Assembly: GCA_900073065.1 (NCBI GenBank)
Contig: FJOG01000063.1
Coordinates: 98,444-162,443 of the forward strand
Length of the DNA stretch: 64,000 nt
Origin: Phialocephala subalpina
Lineage: Eukaryota > Ascomycota > Leotiomycetes > Helotiales > Mollisiaceae
Direction of reading: 5' to 3'
The translations under genes were made by a program, and so were the position numbers. Of this stretch, positions 1 through 12,608 are shown in pieces (the first letter of the stretch is position 1; each line of letters opens with the position of its first letter). The notes beneath the pieces were generated by a model that worked only from the letters and a program-made list of their open reading frames with translations, was not told the origin of the DNA and did no database searches.

Positions 1-950
1 CGAGGGTGGCAACGAGTCAATCATCGACTGAAGAGCGGGCACAAGACCGTTGTAGCCGGAAGCTGCTGCCTTGTTGATGGGTGGCAGTTGATTTGGATGA
101 GGTTGCATCGTGCTTCCACTTGTGAATGAGGCCTGCGACTCCTGGTAGCCAGAAGTAATGGAGTGAGACTTGGGCTCCGTGACAGACTGTGGCATGAACG
201 AATCCCACTGCACCTGCGGGAGCGAGATGGCCCCGGTCAATGGCTCCATGAGCGCGGCGCCATGGTGAGGGAAAGCCATTCCAGGTCTATTCTCGTATGG
301 GCCTACGCCTGCGGTGCGCATTGCTGCAGTTGCTTTGTGGTGGAGGTCGGTCATCAACATCGCTGCGGTCTCGAGATCTACCAATCCATCGCTGCTGGCC
401 TCGATCTGCTCGAGAGCAGATGTGTCGAGGATGGCAGTCTTGGAAGGACCTGACATCGGGCTGGGTTTGGGACCCGCTCGTCGCTTTACGTCGCTGTGTA
501 GAGGGATGCCTCCATCTTTGGCGTGGACGGTTCGGTCATGTCGAAGCAATAAATCGCGTCGCACGAAGGTACTTCTACACTTCATGCACTTGAAAGGGCG
601 CTCCTTGGTATCTGCGACGATGAGTTAGCATCGTTATATATGAATGTGATGAATACAAAGTACGTTGGGATGAAAATACTGCAATTGTTGTTGGGATGCG
701 GGACCAGAGTTGGGCTGCACGCGACCCGTGAAAAGAGGGGAAGGTGCAATGCGATAGATAGGTAGGTATATCGAGGAACAAGAACAAAAAATAACTTACG
801 TGATCTCTCGTGTCTGCTGCGGTGCTCACTCCTGCTGAAAGCTCTATTACAGAACTGACATTTGTACTTCTTCTCCGGTGCCAGCGACGATTTCCTCATT
901 GTTGATGATGCGGCTGCAGTGGGCAGGACGGTCATGCTTGCGACAGGCAT
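1..950 (-). CDS. C2H2 zinc-finger transcription factor, 3' end beyond the window
   Basis: Spliced as 950..800 and 611..<1; the intron 799..612 (GTAAGT...CAG) keeps the frame. The first exon starts with MPVAS and carries finger 1 (C-x2-C-x12-H-x3-H, CQFC...). The splice junction falls inside the canonical TKERP linker and exon 2 begins finger 2 (CMKC...RHDRTVH, C-x2-C-x12-H-x4-H). The remaining roughly 180 visible residues are low-complexity. Paired N-terminal fingers with this linker are typical of fungal C2H2 activators that carry a fungal-specific regulatory domain further downstream, but that part lies outside the window, so the target pathway cannot be inferred. It acts in the nucleus as a DNA-binding regulator. 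About 254 residues are visible. The start was chosen as the only ATG in frame ahead of finger 1 with a reasonable N-terminal extension. Confidence 0.88.
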
Positions 951-3558
951 TTTGTTCGGATGTCGTGGATGCTTGTCGATCTTCCTCTTCTTCCTCCTTC
1001 AGAGCGATGGTTGAAATCGTCTGGCGCGCGAGCGTGGGCGTAGGATTTAAAGTGTGTACTGATTTCTTGTCGATGTAGTGTTCATTTGTGTTATTGCTAT
1101 TGTCATCGATTGTGTTGTGGGTATAATGTTGGCAGAGGCCAGAATGCGCGACGGGGGAGATCTCGCCTCGGGGCAAGAACTGCGCAGTCGCGTTCGACGA
1201 GTGGTGATGGGGGGAGGATTAGGTGGCGGAATGTGCGTCGCCAGTCGTTGATGTCGATGAAGTCGATGAAGTCGATGGAGTGGTATTGGTATTGGTATTG
1301 GTATTAGGTATCGTCGTCGATGGTAAGTATCGAGGTCGAGAAGAGGGGTTGATGTGGTGTGAAGAAAGGAGGGGATGAAAGAATGTAAGAACTTTTGGGG
1401 GGATGGAAGGGGAGAAGCAGCGGCGCGCACGAAATCCACTGTGTGGCTGTTTAGTGCGTTACTGCTGTGTGGTGGGATGAGCCAGGAGAGGCTAGAGTCA
1501 TTCTGAGAGGGGCGAGTGGACCAGGACCAGAAAATAGGAGGCGGGGGGGGGTTACAAAGAAATCATCCCAGGATCCCTTCCGTTAAAGCAGCAACTCCAA
1601 GGAAAAGCGTATTTTGGGTAAATTGTATTCCGGTCGTCAAATAATATGAGTTGGTCGATGCTCGCTGCGAGATGAGTGGCTCACCGTGGATCACTTGGTC
1701 CCGGACGCACTTCTCAGGCTCAAGCACGACCACCAGAAGCCCCGGAAGCCAGCTGAACTGAGATGATGCGACGGTGATGGCGACCCAAGCACAGCACCGG
1801 TGCATCCGTAAGCCCACTGTACGGAAGTACAGTACCTGACGTGCGATGAATGGCCTGGGTCAGGTCGCGGACAACTTCACGATCAAGGATATACGCTCTG
1901 AAGCAGAGACGATGATGCCCACTTGAAGACTTGGTCTGGAGGCGGCCCGTCCAGAGCGCAACGAAATATACTCTCGGGGACGCGCACACTGGTTCTTAGC
2001 ACCACCACACGATGATATTATTAATATATACTCAGGTACAAAGGAAATATCTGGGAATGAGCCTCAACAACCCCTTCATTCATTCCTCTCTTCTTATGCG
2101 AAGCCCAGGTTGTCGAAGTCGCCGAATCATATATACAGTGAGGTTATAATTATTCTTGCTCGCTGCTGACTGCAGAAAAAGTGGCGGGGCACCAATACGT
2201 GAAGGCCGCTCCCTTATCTGAAAATAGTGGTCGTCTGGATGGAAGGGTCTCCCTGGACCACTGAAGCAGTGAGGCTGTGAGTGACAACGCAGCATCGACA
2301 GCAGCAACACTTCTCAGCAGTAACTGGAACTGGTGACTACAGTAATCACGATGGCCTGGAGACGGGCCAGAAATTCATCTGGACCCCACGAAGCATCCCA
2401 CCAACAAGTTGGTTCCGAGGACCTGGTGACCTGATGACCTTGAGACGGCAAGAAGACACCTTGGTTTGGTGAGGGGCAAAAGGAGGGGTGCGCGGTACCT
2501 GGATGCCTAACGACCTCGAATATCGTGACGATGTGACCGAGACAACAGTGGCTGCAAGGGCCACTTCCCAACGAAGATTCTTTTGAGGTCTCCGAAGAAG
2601 CAAGCCGCCTGCGGATCTGTCTGTATCTACTATCCAATCCCTTGGATACCGTGGCTCAGTAAAGGCCCCCAAAAAGAAAGTTGGAAAATGAGTTGCTGCT
2701 CTACCGGCTCATGCCCGTATATTTGCTTTTCGGTCCCAGAAATGCGCCAGCCATTATTAGCTACCCCTCCGGCGGCGAACCCGTGCACATCAGCGGCTGC
2801 ATCCAGCTGGCGTGGCCGAGGATCTTTTCCACTCCGACTCCTCTTCATTCACCAAGAATCCAATCCTCACGACCGGACGCGTTCCGAGCCATCATGTGAA
2901 GAAGCGGGGTGTCGAGCCCCAATATCGCAATCTTTTCCCATGATAGCATGAACAACACAATAATACATCGTGACAACGCAGTTTCGCAGAACAGCGGTCA
3001 CGACCCCTCCGAGAACTCGCGAGAACTGCCCCTCTTCCCACGACTGCATTCTTCACTTGGGAGTCAAAGGATCCAGATCTTGCCATCTCACCGCTCAGAT
3101 AGAAGTGCATGAACCGCGACCGTCTCTGCAGTTCATCCACCTCTCTCTCATCCACATCTCGACATGACGGTAAGGTACTGTAAATGCGAACCTCGCACAA
3201 ACGGGTAACACGCGAGAGACGCTGCTTTTGGTCGGTGTTTGGGCCTGTCTGTCCAAACAAACACATCCTCGTTCGTTAATTCTCATATCACGAAATTCGT
3301 CGCGACTTCATTGGATAAAAGACGCTGAGACGCGCACACGTACCTCACATTCACATCCACCATCACATCGACCCCGAATCGTAAAAAAGAGTGAGCGAGC
3401 TGCAGGAGGGAGAGGCGCAAGCGAGAAGGAAACACAACCCACCCACACACAAGAACGAACATATCCAATTATCGTCAGTATCAATAAATCCTGAAACTAT
3501 CACTCAATAGCATCATCGTCTGCCGCTGCTTTGTGCATCCTGCTTTTGTCACTTCCCC
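951..3558. other. Gene-free upstream region of the C2H2 gene
   Basis: All reading frames are short and low-complexity and none matches a family I recognise. It presumably holds the C2H2 gene's promoter and leader. The long minus-strand frames at 2314-2672 show no domain, signal peptide or start context that would support a gene. Confidence 0.6.
1253..1306. repeat. Short microsatellites (GTCGATGAA)n and (TATTGG)n
   Basis: Three near-perfect copies of a 9-mer (1253-1279) are followed by about four copies of a 6-mer (1281-1306). They lie in the upstream region of the C2H2 gene and would be length-polymorphic. No coding role is seen. Confidence 0.8.
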
Positions 3559-4058
3559 TGAGTATCACTTTCCTCCTCTCAAGCTATTCGCAGATCACCC
3601 CTCCATCCTCGTGTGCTTGGGACGAAAAATCAACCGTCTCAAGAACGGCATAGAATCCAGTGCCGCTGGAAGGAACCGGTGGAAGCTAAAGCGCAAACGA
3701 ATGCCAGGCACAAGAGCGAAAGTCCCACTAGATCTAGCTGCTTTGGGCGTAGCGGAAGGGACTAGGAAGGGCTTCCCCGGAGGGTCGTTATGGGGCGTTG
3801 ATCCTTGATGAGTATCACTTTCCTCCTCTCAAGCTATTCGCAGATCACCCCTCCATCCTCGTGTGCTTGGGACGAAAAATCAACCGTCTCAAGAACGGCA
3901 TAGAATCCAGTGCCGCTGGAAGGAACCGGTGGAAGCTAAAGCGCAAACGAATGCCAGGCACAAGAGCGAAAGTCCCACTAGATCTAGCTGCTTTGGGCGT
4001 AGCGGAAGGGACTAGGAAGGGCTTCCCCGGAGGGTCGTTATGGGGCGTTGATCCTTGA
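3559..4058. repeat. Perfect 250-bp tandem duplication
   Basis: Unit 1 is 3559-3808 and unit 2 is 3809-4058; reading them side by side I find no mismatch. Each contains the same short open frame (EYHFPPLKL...), which I do not regard as a gene. Either a very recent duplication or an unmerged contig overlap would explain the identity. The period equals that of the unrelated duplication at 30393-30892. Confidence 0.95.
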
Positions 4059-7000
4059 AGGCACAACCACAGCGGTGAACCTTTTTTTGCGCCGGCATCT
4101 GCTGCATTATGTTCTGCTGCCCCTCATTAGAAGCATGCAATATGCTTCCATGGGGATTCCAAACCCATCCCTTGCACTTTTTTATATCTGAACTTCTAAC
4201 GAACCAATTCGAGAACCTCAAGCAGGCACGTCTCCGCTTGAGCGTTCCGAATCTTCTTCGACACCGTCCCATCTTTCTTCTCACAACCTTCTCACAACAT
4301 CTTTTGCCTGCATTTGAGCGTCCACTTCAACATCCCCACCTTGAAAGCAAGACAAGGGGGGTTGATGACTGGGCAAGCCACCAAAGAGAAAAAAAAAGTC
4401 GCCCGAGGCAACGGAACCTCGTGGGTAAGAAACTAAAAAACCTTGAAAGTTGAAACCACCCCTAACACCTTAGGGCTACAGTAAAACCCAGTCACTCATT
4501 CAAGAGCTCGTCGTACACAGTACCGAAGTGGGCATGTCTCACTGTCGAGTCAGCACCACATTGTCAAGAATCCCCACTTTGTAATCAAGGGGAACAAGGT
4601 TCTTACTTTCCGGCCCCTCTATCGTCCTGCTCGGAACGCATGGGAGCCAATAGATGGGTTATATTGGAGTAGGACTATGGGCGGGAGTTCCGGGAGCTGG
4701 GAGACGGATCGGAGCGGAGCTCAGGTGGGATGGGTTAGGGTTTGGCGGATTGAGGTTCCGCGAGCTTCCAGGGTTACTTTTTGAAATTGGAAATTTGGCT
4801 TGGTTTTTGGCCAATTTTGTGTTTGATAGTGGGATAATTTGAGACTGATGATTGGAGGAGAGGGGTGAGAGGTTCGAAAGAGGGATGGAGCAGGAGGGGC
4901 AGAGGAAAGTGAGGCGGCATTGGTGGGATTGATAGGCTGCGGCAGTTCGAGGACTTGGGACGATGGAAGTGAAGGCCTCGTGGAAGTGGGAACTTCATGG
5001 ACGACGGTTCGAAAGACCCGCTTGAGCTGCCGGTTCCAGAAATTTATACAAGGGGCAAGTAGTTTGGAAGAAGAGACGATGCGGTGAGTTGAGTTGAGAT
5101 AAGATGTGTAATCGAATGCATGCCGTGAGAGACGGTGAGAGCTTCATTCTTGCGGTGTCTGTTGAGAGAATTGTGAAAGATGAGAGTAGGAAAACGTGCT
5201 TTGATGATGAGTCCAGGTTCGAAGATTGATTGATATCGGCGCTCGACTTCAAACAAGCACACGCGACATCCAGAGGACCAGAACTTTCGACCACACCGTT
5301 GGAATCCCAATCGGGACTTTAACAATGCTCGAATCCACCTCACCCATTCGTACATTCACGTTCCAATCCTGTGCCTCAGAATCCACCACAGAATCCCATC
5401 AATGACGTTAAAACCATTCGCCTCTAATCAATTTGCCTCAAACCCAGCAACCCGTAATCTTCATCATTTGCCTCCCTCTCAAACTGACATCTCACATTTC
5501 CTCCATCTTTAATTCGGGAATTAACGAGGTCTTTTCCAAGATTTTGAAGATCCCAAACTTGACGACCCCCAATAATCATCCCACGTCGACCCAAGCTGTC
5601 GGGAAGATAAAGTGAAAGGTTCACATATCGAGGCAGCTTCCTCTTTGGTTCTCGCTTCACTAATTTGAACTTCCAAGACAATGAATATGAGTTTATCCAT
5701 TTCAATGGGTCCAAAAACCGAATGCGGAAGGCTGCGTTGACCACACCCTTTCCTCCTCTTTCTCAAACGAAACCAGAGCTCATCGGGATCGAGAAATGGA
5801 ATGCTCTCACGGGTGGTTTGTGCTCATGCGATATGCAGGTCAGTTTCTAGGTTGTGCGCATATCCGATCCTGCGGTGCTCCGATATGCGAAACATTACGT
5901 TACACGATCTCAGTTCCTATCTCAGTGTTGCTATCTTTTAGAAATTTCATGTTTGGGTTTGAATCCGGGGTCCCCTTATCAAACGCGTTTGTCGACTTGT
6001 CCTTCTCCGGTCGGGAAGGAGGGGAACGTTGCTTTATCTGATAGAGGTTCGGTATCGGTATCTTTCTTACCCCTATTTTTCTTGAAGTTCTGTTTTGGGG
6101 GCTGTTAGGGGCACAGGAGTGAGTGAGACATCCCGCCGCGCGGGATGAGTTGATGAGAAGCACGTGCTAGGGCTGGAGCGAAAGCTGAGCTGCCGTTATC
6201 CGCCGTCTCCCGTGAGAGGGGTTGTTTTTTGTGGTTTGTGGTTTTTGTTTTTGGTGAGGTGAGGGAGGGGTGAGATGTCGATAAGGGCTGAGAGGGGGGG
6301 CTTTGTTGAGGCCAGAACGGCGACCTGGTTGCGAGATATGAGAAGGAATGAGAAGTCTGGATGAAGTGAGAAGAGAAGGATGAATAACGTTGGAATATGT
6401 ACCTCCGTCCACATTCGGGCTTGAGCCGAGCCTGTTCTTCCGGCTTTGTGTAACGTTCGGTCTCTTCGGTCCGAGTATACGAAGATGCATTGCATGAATG
6501 CCGTCAGGTGGCACGTTCGGGAGGGACGGTTGAACCCGTTCAGCGAGTAATGAGGGAAGCCACGAAGCTCGATCGAATTGTGACTTGCGACATGTCTCTT
6601 TCCCGTTGTTTCGGAGCTTCGGCATGGAATAGAAAACTGATGAAGCGGAGAAGAAACTGTGGATGCAGTCACGTGATATATCTCCCGATCTCTTCTTCCG
6701 AAGTATCAAAGTCTAGATGCACTTCCACATAAGACACGAGGGTTTCATGCACAGTCATCTCTAACAGCGAATAGTCCTTGAGAACGACTCGTAATAAACC
6801 CTAGAGTATCGACTATCGATTTTGGTCAGCATCTGAATCTGATTGCGGAGAAGGTATTCCCGTTGCACACACCTTCTCCAACCTTCTCCACGGCGCTGAG
6901 TACGAGGATACCTTTCCTCTTCCATCGATTTACATGCTCTTCTCGGTTCGAAAGCTATTCGATTGGCGCGCTTTATTCTTTTCTTTGGGGGGTGGACATC

Positions 7001-8593
7001 TGTCGGCAATATAGGCAAATTCAGGTCTTGCATATGCATCAGGAACGCCTTGGAGATATGATGCTTGACGAGATGAGGGGTCGAGTTGCAAATCCTCCAC
7101 ATGCCGGCTTTGTAGAAGAACATTCTTGGAACTTTGGCCGCATTTTTGGCCTTCTTGTTATCCATCAGCTTCCGTAGATAGCAAGCTCTTGCGTAGAGAA
7201 ATCCTGGGGATGATGCAGAACAACCTCATATGCCATGCGTCGCTACACATCGTGGCTTGAAGTCAAAACGTTGTGGCATGGCACCGACGAACCTACTTAC
7301 CCCTCTACACGAGCTGATACTAAAGATACGTACTGAACGCGATATACGGTTGATGCAGAACCCCTCAGCAGCAATGCTGTGACCATGATGGTGCCGAATT
7401 GATTGCGTGGTTTCTTCTTATGTATCTCCAAGGAGGCTCCTGGAGCGTTGAGCGGCGTCTCTGCTAACGCAGCCCTGTGACTGGCTTCTCTACGGTCATC
7501 GACGTTGGGATTGCATGGGCGTATAATCGATTACCTGCATTCCCATATGATTGAGAGAGCTGGACTGAACGCTGGCAGAGGGGCAAATCAGCCTTATCGA
7601 GCACTGGATGAAGCTGTCAGGCATCGCTCTCGGGCCTCAGCTGGATTTCCAGCTGTACCCGTCTGGTGGCACTCTTCACTCTGTTCGGAGGCATAATCCT
7701 TTGTCAAGCATTACATACCAAGGCAGTTGTTCCTTCGATGAGCTGCCGACTTCATCAATTATGTGCTGTGTTGATGAACGTTCATTGATATCCAAGACTT
7801 CAATAATCCACAGTCGTACCAGAGCTCGAGCGAAGTCCCACTTCGAGTGTTGCGGTGGTATTAAAAAAGACGCTTTGCCGGTTCGAGTGCAGGCGCCAGT
7901 GGTGTCAAATCTCCTGCCCCGAGACTGTACCCTCTGGTATCGATACATCTGGACCTCACTCGACCGGCTCTGACTGCTCACTCCTGAGTACCAGTCTGTG
8001 TTGCTCTCGAGAACCAACTATCAACAGCACCATCACATCACGACTTTCTCCCGCTCCCAGACCTCGCCGTCCGTGCCAGCATCAGGTCAATTGCTCTGCA
8101 GGCAGTCTTCGCTGCTTGTCCACCACCTCCGCTTGGCGAGTCAGACGTCTGTGTTCTCCATTGAAACCCACCACCCCTCCAAAAAGCGAAAAGCCTCCTG
8201 AGCGCGATAACATACGGATATTGGAACCTATACCTCGTCGACCAGCGGCTGCCCCCTCAACGACAGCCGTGCTTTTCTCACCTCGCGATCCACCCGTCAG
8301 CAATTCATGATCAGCCTGCGCTGGGCAGTGTGACAGCCTTAACGCAGCGAATTGAAGCCTCCTCCTCGCTTTTTACCCGCTGGAGTCGACCACTCACAAC
8401 GCCAAAGTCCAACAATTCCCATTATAGCAGACCTGCTTTTTAACCTGCCCCTCCATACGACGACGATTCTGCGATAACCTCTGGACGGACACGCGCGACG
8501 ATTTCACGACGGGCTTGGTTTTACAATACAAGAAAAGAAAAAGCGCTCGCCATGAATTGACCCCGACGTTCGCGATTACCGACCAATATCACG
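4059..8593. other. Gene-free stretch upstream of the RasGEF gene
   Basis: No frame here shows a recognisable domain. The segment just before 8594 is rich in CT runs, as in a leader. The longest minus frame, 6167-6709, is proline/serine-rich without motifs. I see no tRNA or rRNA. Confidence 0.55.
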
Positions 8594-11500
8594 ATGTTAA
8601 TGACACTCCGAAGCAACGGCATCTTTCCTGATCAGCAGAATACCGCACCATTCAATAACTACACGACCAACTCGTCCCAGATCGCCGAGACTGTTGTACA
8701 ATACACCGAGGAGAGTCCGCTTCAAAACGCCTCTCCGAGTCGAAATCGCGCTCAGTACTATCCATCTACCACTGAACAACTCATCGCAGCCCAGACGTCC
8801 AGAGTCGCGGCGAGGCGAAGATCACCGCCGCAGATGAATGGATTGTTGGGAAACGCGCCGCAGCCGTTGATCTACGTGCGGGCGCTATATGATTACGAGG
8901 CTGATGATCGGACGAGCTTGAGTTTTCACGAGGGAGATGTTATCCAAGTTATCACACAGCTAGAAAGCGGTTGGTGGGATGGGGTCATCAATGGTGTGCG
9001 AGGCTGGTTCCCAAGCAATTACTGCCAAATCATAAGTACGGACGAGGTAGAGAATAAGCAGAATGGCATTGGCGGCGATCAGTCCGAAGAAGAGGCTGAG
9101 GACGAAGATGAATACACGGAGGAAGAGGAAGACCAATATGATGAAGATGAGGCAGATTCAGAACGAGATGATATGACCCAGCTTCCGATGGAAGGCACGA
9201 ACAATAGTGAACGGACGAGAGCAGATTTTTGGATACCACAAGCTACTCCAGATGGAAGGCTATTCTATTTCAATACGGAAACGGGTGAAAGCAGGACGGA
9301 AATGCCACTAGAATCTCCATCGTCTGCGACGGAAAATGGACCACGCGATCGGATGAATGTCAACATTCCAGAGAAAACGAGACCCCCACCTGAAATGATG
9401 GCTCGTGGATACATGCAAGATGAAGACGACGAGTCTGACGGAAACTCTGCTTCCGAGCTTGAGGGAGAGTCATTAATGCTTGCTTCTCGTAGCTCATATG
9501 TAAGATTCACTCTCCTGCGAATTCTCTGTGTGCTAACTTGTGAATAGCCTCGAAAGCGACGGTCAGAGGTGTCAGACGGTGTTTCTCCTGCAACGTCTAT
9601 GGACTCGATCAACGCCGGGATGTCTCCCATCACACGATCAAGAGGAGACCCATTCTCCAACCCGACTTTGTCCATGGTTCCTGCTATGCCAATGCCAATC
9701 ATGGGCCCATCCACAACCTCTTTTACGAACCCCTCACTTGGACCACCACATGCTGCGACCTTGCCTCGGTCTTTCTTCGATGATGGATCTGCTGCACCAT
9801 TAACATGGAATCGACTAGTTGCAAACATGAAGAAGGCGGTGGACAAATACAGAGAAGCAATCAACAACAATGAGCGATCAGAATATGTGCGTCGTGCGGA
9901 GGACATATCGGACCATTTGCGACTACTTTTGGCTGCAGGATCGGGCACTACGGACAACCACTCGGGTCAACCGTCAATCATATCCTCGAATAAGGCACTG
10001 TACCCGCATTTCAGGGATATGATGTCGAAGTTCTCTAAATTGGTCATTTCATCACATATTGCCGCGGCAGATTGGCCAAATGCGGAGTCATACCAGAAGT
10101 GTTTACAGGAGGCAGATGGTGTCCTACAAGGGGTCTTCAGCTATGTCGAAGTTGCAAGACAACAGCGCGGCGAAGACATCCCAAGACTCCTCCCTGGATT
10201 TGTGATTGGGAGTAACGCAGGAGGCAGCTGGCAGAATAACGGGCTTGGTTCCCGGGATCCTCTGACATCGAATTTCTTGGATGAAGATGAAGCACTTGCA
10301 GAGCCGTCTGCAACCCTAGATGCCAACCTGATGGAACGACTTGATGACTTGAAACGGATGCTAATTTCCAGCATAAGAAAACTGGAAGAACATCTGGGCG
10401 TCACCGAGAAAATCATAACTCCTTATAGACACGAGATAATTGGGAATAACGTCTGCGCAGCGGCAAAGAAAGTACTGGAGATGTTCAAACCATGGGTTTC
10501 GACTGTCGAATCGATAAACCTCTCTTCTCTAGGGAACAGCTTTCAGAATCCACAGTTGGTCGATTTTGCAGCATACAAGCAGAGCCTGTATGACAACATC
10601 TCGGATCTGATCCTTGGGTGTCAAACTGTGGCAGGGCCTTTGGGAGATGAGTGGGCAGAAGTGAGGGGTGAATCGCTGGAAGGACGTCTCAACTATGTTC
10701 GCCAATGTGCGAAACAGCTCGAGACAAACGCGTCACATATCGGCTTCTCTCTTCAGCTTTTAGGTGAACAAGTTCAGATGGCTTCACGAGACAGCCAAGC
10801 ACCTCCCTCCACTCGAGACGAAAACAGGCCAAGAAGAGCGGAGAGCCAGCCATTCGAGCGCTCTCATGCAAGAACGGACTCGCGCATCAACCCAGTCCTG
10901 AGACCAGGTCTGGCAGGAATTGCACAGTCGCAATCATACTCTGAAGGCGATCCAGCTGCAAATTACCGGAAGGGCGAGAACTCAAAAGTTAGAAAGTTCT
11001 TCGGAGAAGAGCCAACTCGCAGAGATCAAGTCAGAGAACCACAGGCACCAGGAGATGAAACACCAGATTGCTTGAAGCTGGATCATGAAGATGATATCTC
11101 TTACGATTTCAAGGTCCAACCTCCTCAACTGAAGGGCGGAACTCTATTGGCACTTGTCGAACAATTGACTCGTCACGACAAGTTGGATTCGAGCTTCAAC
11201 AACACATTTCTCCTTACATATCGGTCGTTCACGACAGCCCGAGAGCTATTCGAGATGTTAGTTGTCAGATTCCAGATTCAGCCACCCGAGGGAATGGCAC
11301 AATCAGATTATGAGATCTGGAGGGATCGCAAGCAAAAGCCAATCAGATTCAGAGTTGTTAACATCTTGAAGTCTTGGTTCGATAACTTCTGGATGGAAGA
11401 TCAAAGCGATGAGACGAAAGCGCTCATCCGAGATGTCTACACGTTTGCGAGAGATACCGTAAAGACCACGGAAACACCAGGTTCAGGCCCTCTGATGACG

Positions 11501-12608
11501 GTGCTAGAGCAAAGACTACGTGGCCAGGACACCACTGCGAAGAGGCTGGTATTGACCTTGAATCAATCAACACCTCAGCCCATCATGCCCAAGAACATGA
11601 AGAAACTGAAGTTCTTGGATATTGATGTCACTGAGTTTGCTCGACAATTGACTATTGTCGAGTCGAAGCTTTACGGCAAGATCAAGCCCACCGAATGTCT
11701 TAACAAGACATGGCAAAAGAAGGTTGGCGAGGGTGATCCAGAACCAGCGCCGAATGTCAAGGCTCTGATCCTTCACTCCAATCAGTTGACAAACTGGGTG
11801 GCCGAAATGATCTTGACTCAATTGGATGTCAAGAAGCGTGTGGTGGTAATCAAGCACTTTGTTCTAGTCGCTGATGTATGCTACGTGGTCCTTTTTAGGT
11901 TGACAATACTGACTTTTGATAGAAATGCCGGCAACTGAACAACTACTCCACCCTGACTTCCATCATCTCGGCCCTTGGAACAGCACCAATCCATCGTCTG
12001 AAACGGACTTGGGATCAAGTACCGGCCAAGACGACAGCTGTTCTGGAGTCCATGCGCAGACTCATGGGTAGCACGAAGAACTTTGGCGAATACAGAGAAA
12101 GTCTGCATCTAGCCAATCCTCCATGTATTCCATTCTTCGGTATGTCGCTTTTCCTTCCATCTTCGAGTACCCTGCTCACGTGACTAGGTGTCTACCTCAC
12201 TGACCTTACCTTCATCGAAGATGGTATTCCTTCCATCATCAAGAAGTCTGCTCTAATCAACTTCGCCAAACGTGCCAAGACGGCAGAAGTCATTCGTGAT
12301 ATCCAACAGTACCAAAATGTGCCTTACCCCTTGCAGCCAGTCCCAGAACTGCAAGAGTATATATTGAGCAATATGCAAGCAGCCGGAGATGTACATGAGA
12401 TGTATGAGAAGAGTTTGGCGGTAGAGCCACGTGAGAGAGAAGACGAAAAGATCGTGAGGTATGTTAGACTGCTTGACCTGTCCACCACCTACGGCCACTA
12501 CTCTATAGTATGAAGTCCGCAAGGAGAAATATCAAACAATCCCTGCAGGACTGCAAGCTTACTCCCCTGTGGGTAAGAAATGTGCTTACCATGTTGGTGA
12601 AAATTTAG
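8594..12608 (+). CDS. CDC25: Ras guanine-nucleotide exchange factor, Cdc25 type (SH3, WW-like, RasGEF_N, RasGEF)
   Basis: Five exons: 8594-9499, 9548-11875, 11923-12139, 12188-12458 and 12509-12608; all junctions are GT-AG and keep phase, giving about 1274 residues. An SH3 domain lies at about 92-148 (ALYDYEADD...GWWDG...GWFPSNY). An acidic linker follows to about 195, then a WW-like segment near 210-235 (FWIPQATPDGRLFYFN). The RasGEF N-terminal module begins near residue 828 (LTRHDKLD...FLLTYRSF). The catalytic RasGEF domain runs from about 990 to the C terminus and includes KCRQLNNYSTL...APIHRLKRTW and GVYLTDLTFIEDG. The family loads Ras with GTP at the plasma membrane and feeds the cAMP/PKA pathway. 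The last exon is short and its stop (TAG 12606) is less certain, because a GTAAGA at 12592 could open another intron. Confidence 0.95.

Noticed and set aside
3533..4058. Two overlapping 86-91 residue frames with identical sequence
   Set aside because: They are copies created by the 250-bp duplication, with no signal peptide, domain or splice context.
6167..6709. A 180-residue minus frame
   Set aside because: Low-complexity Pro/Ser composition, no recognisable motif, and an equally long frame overlaps it in another phase.
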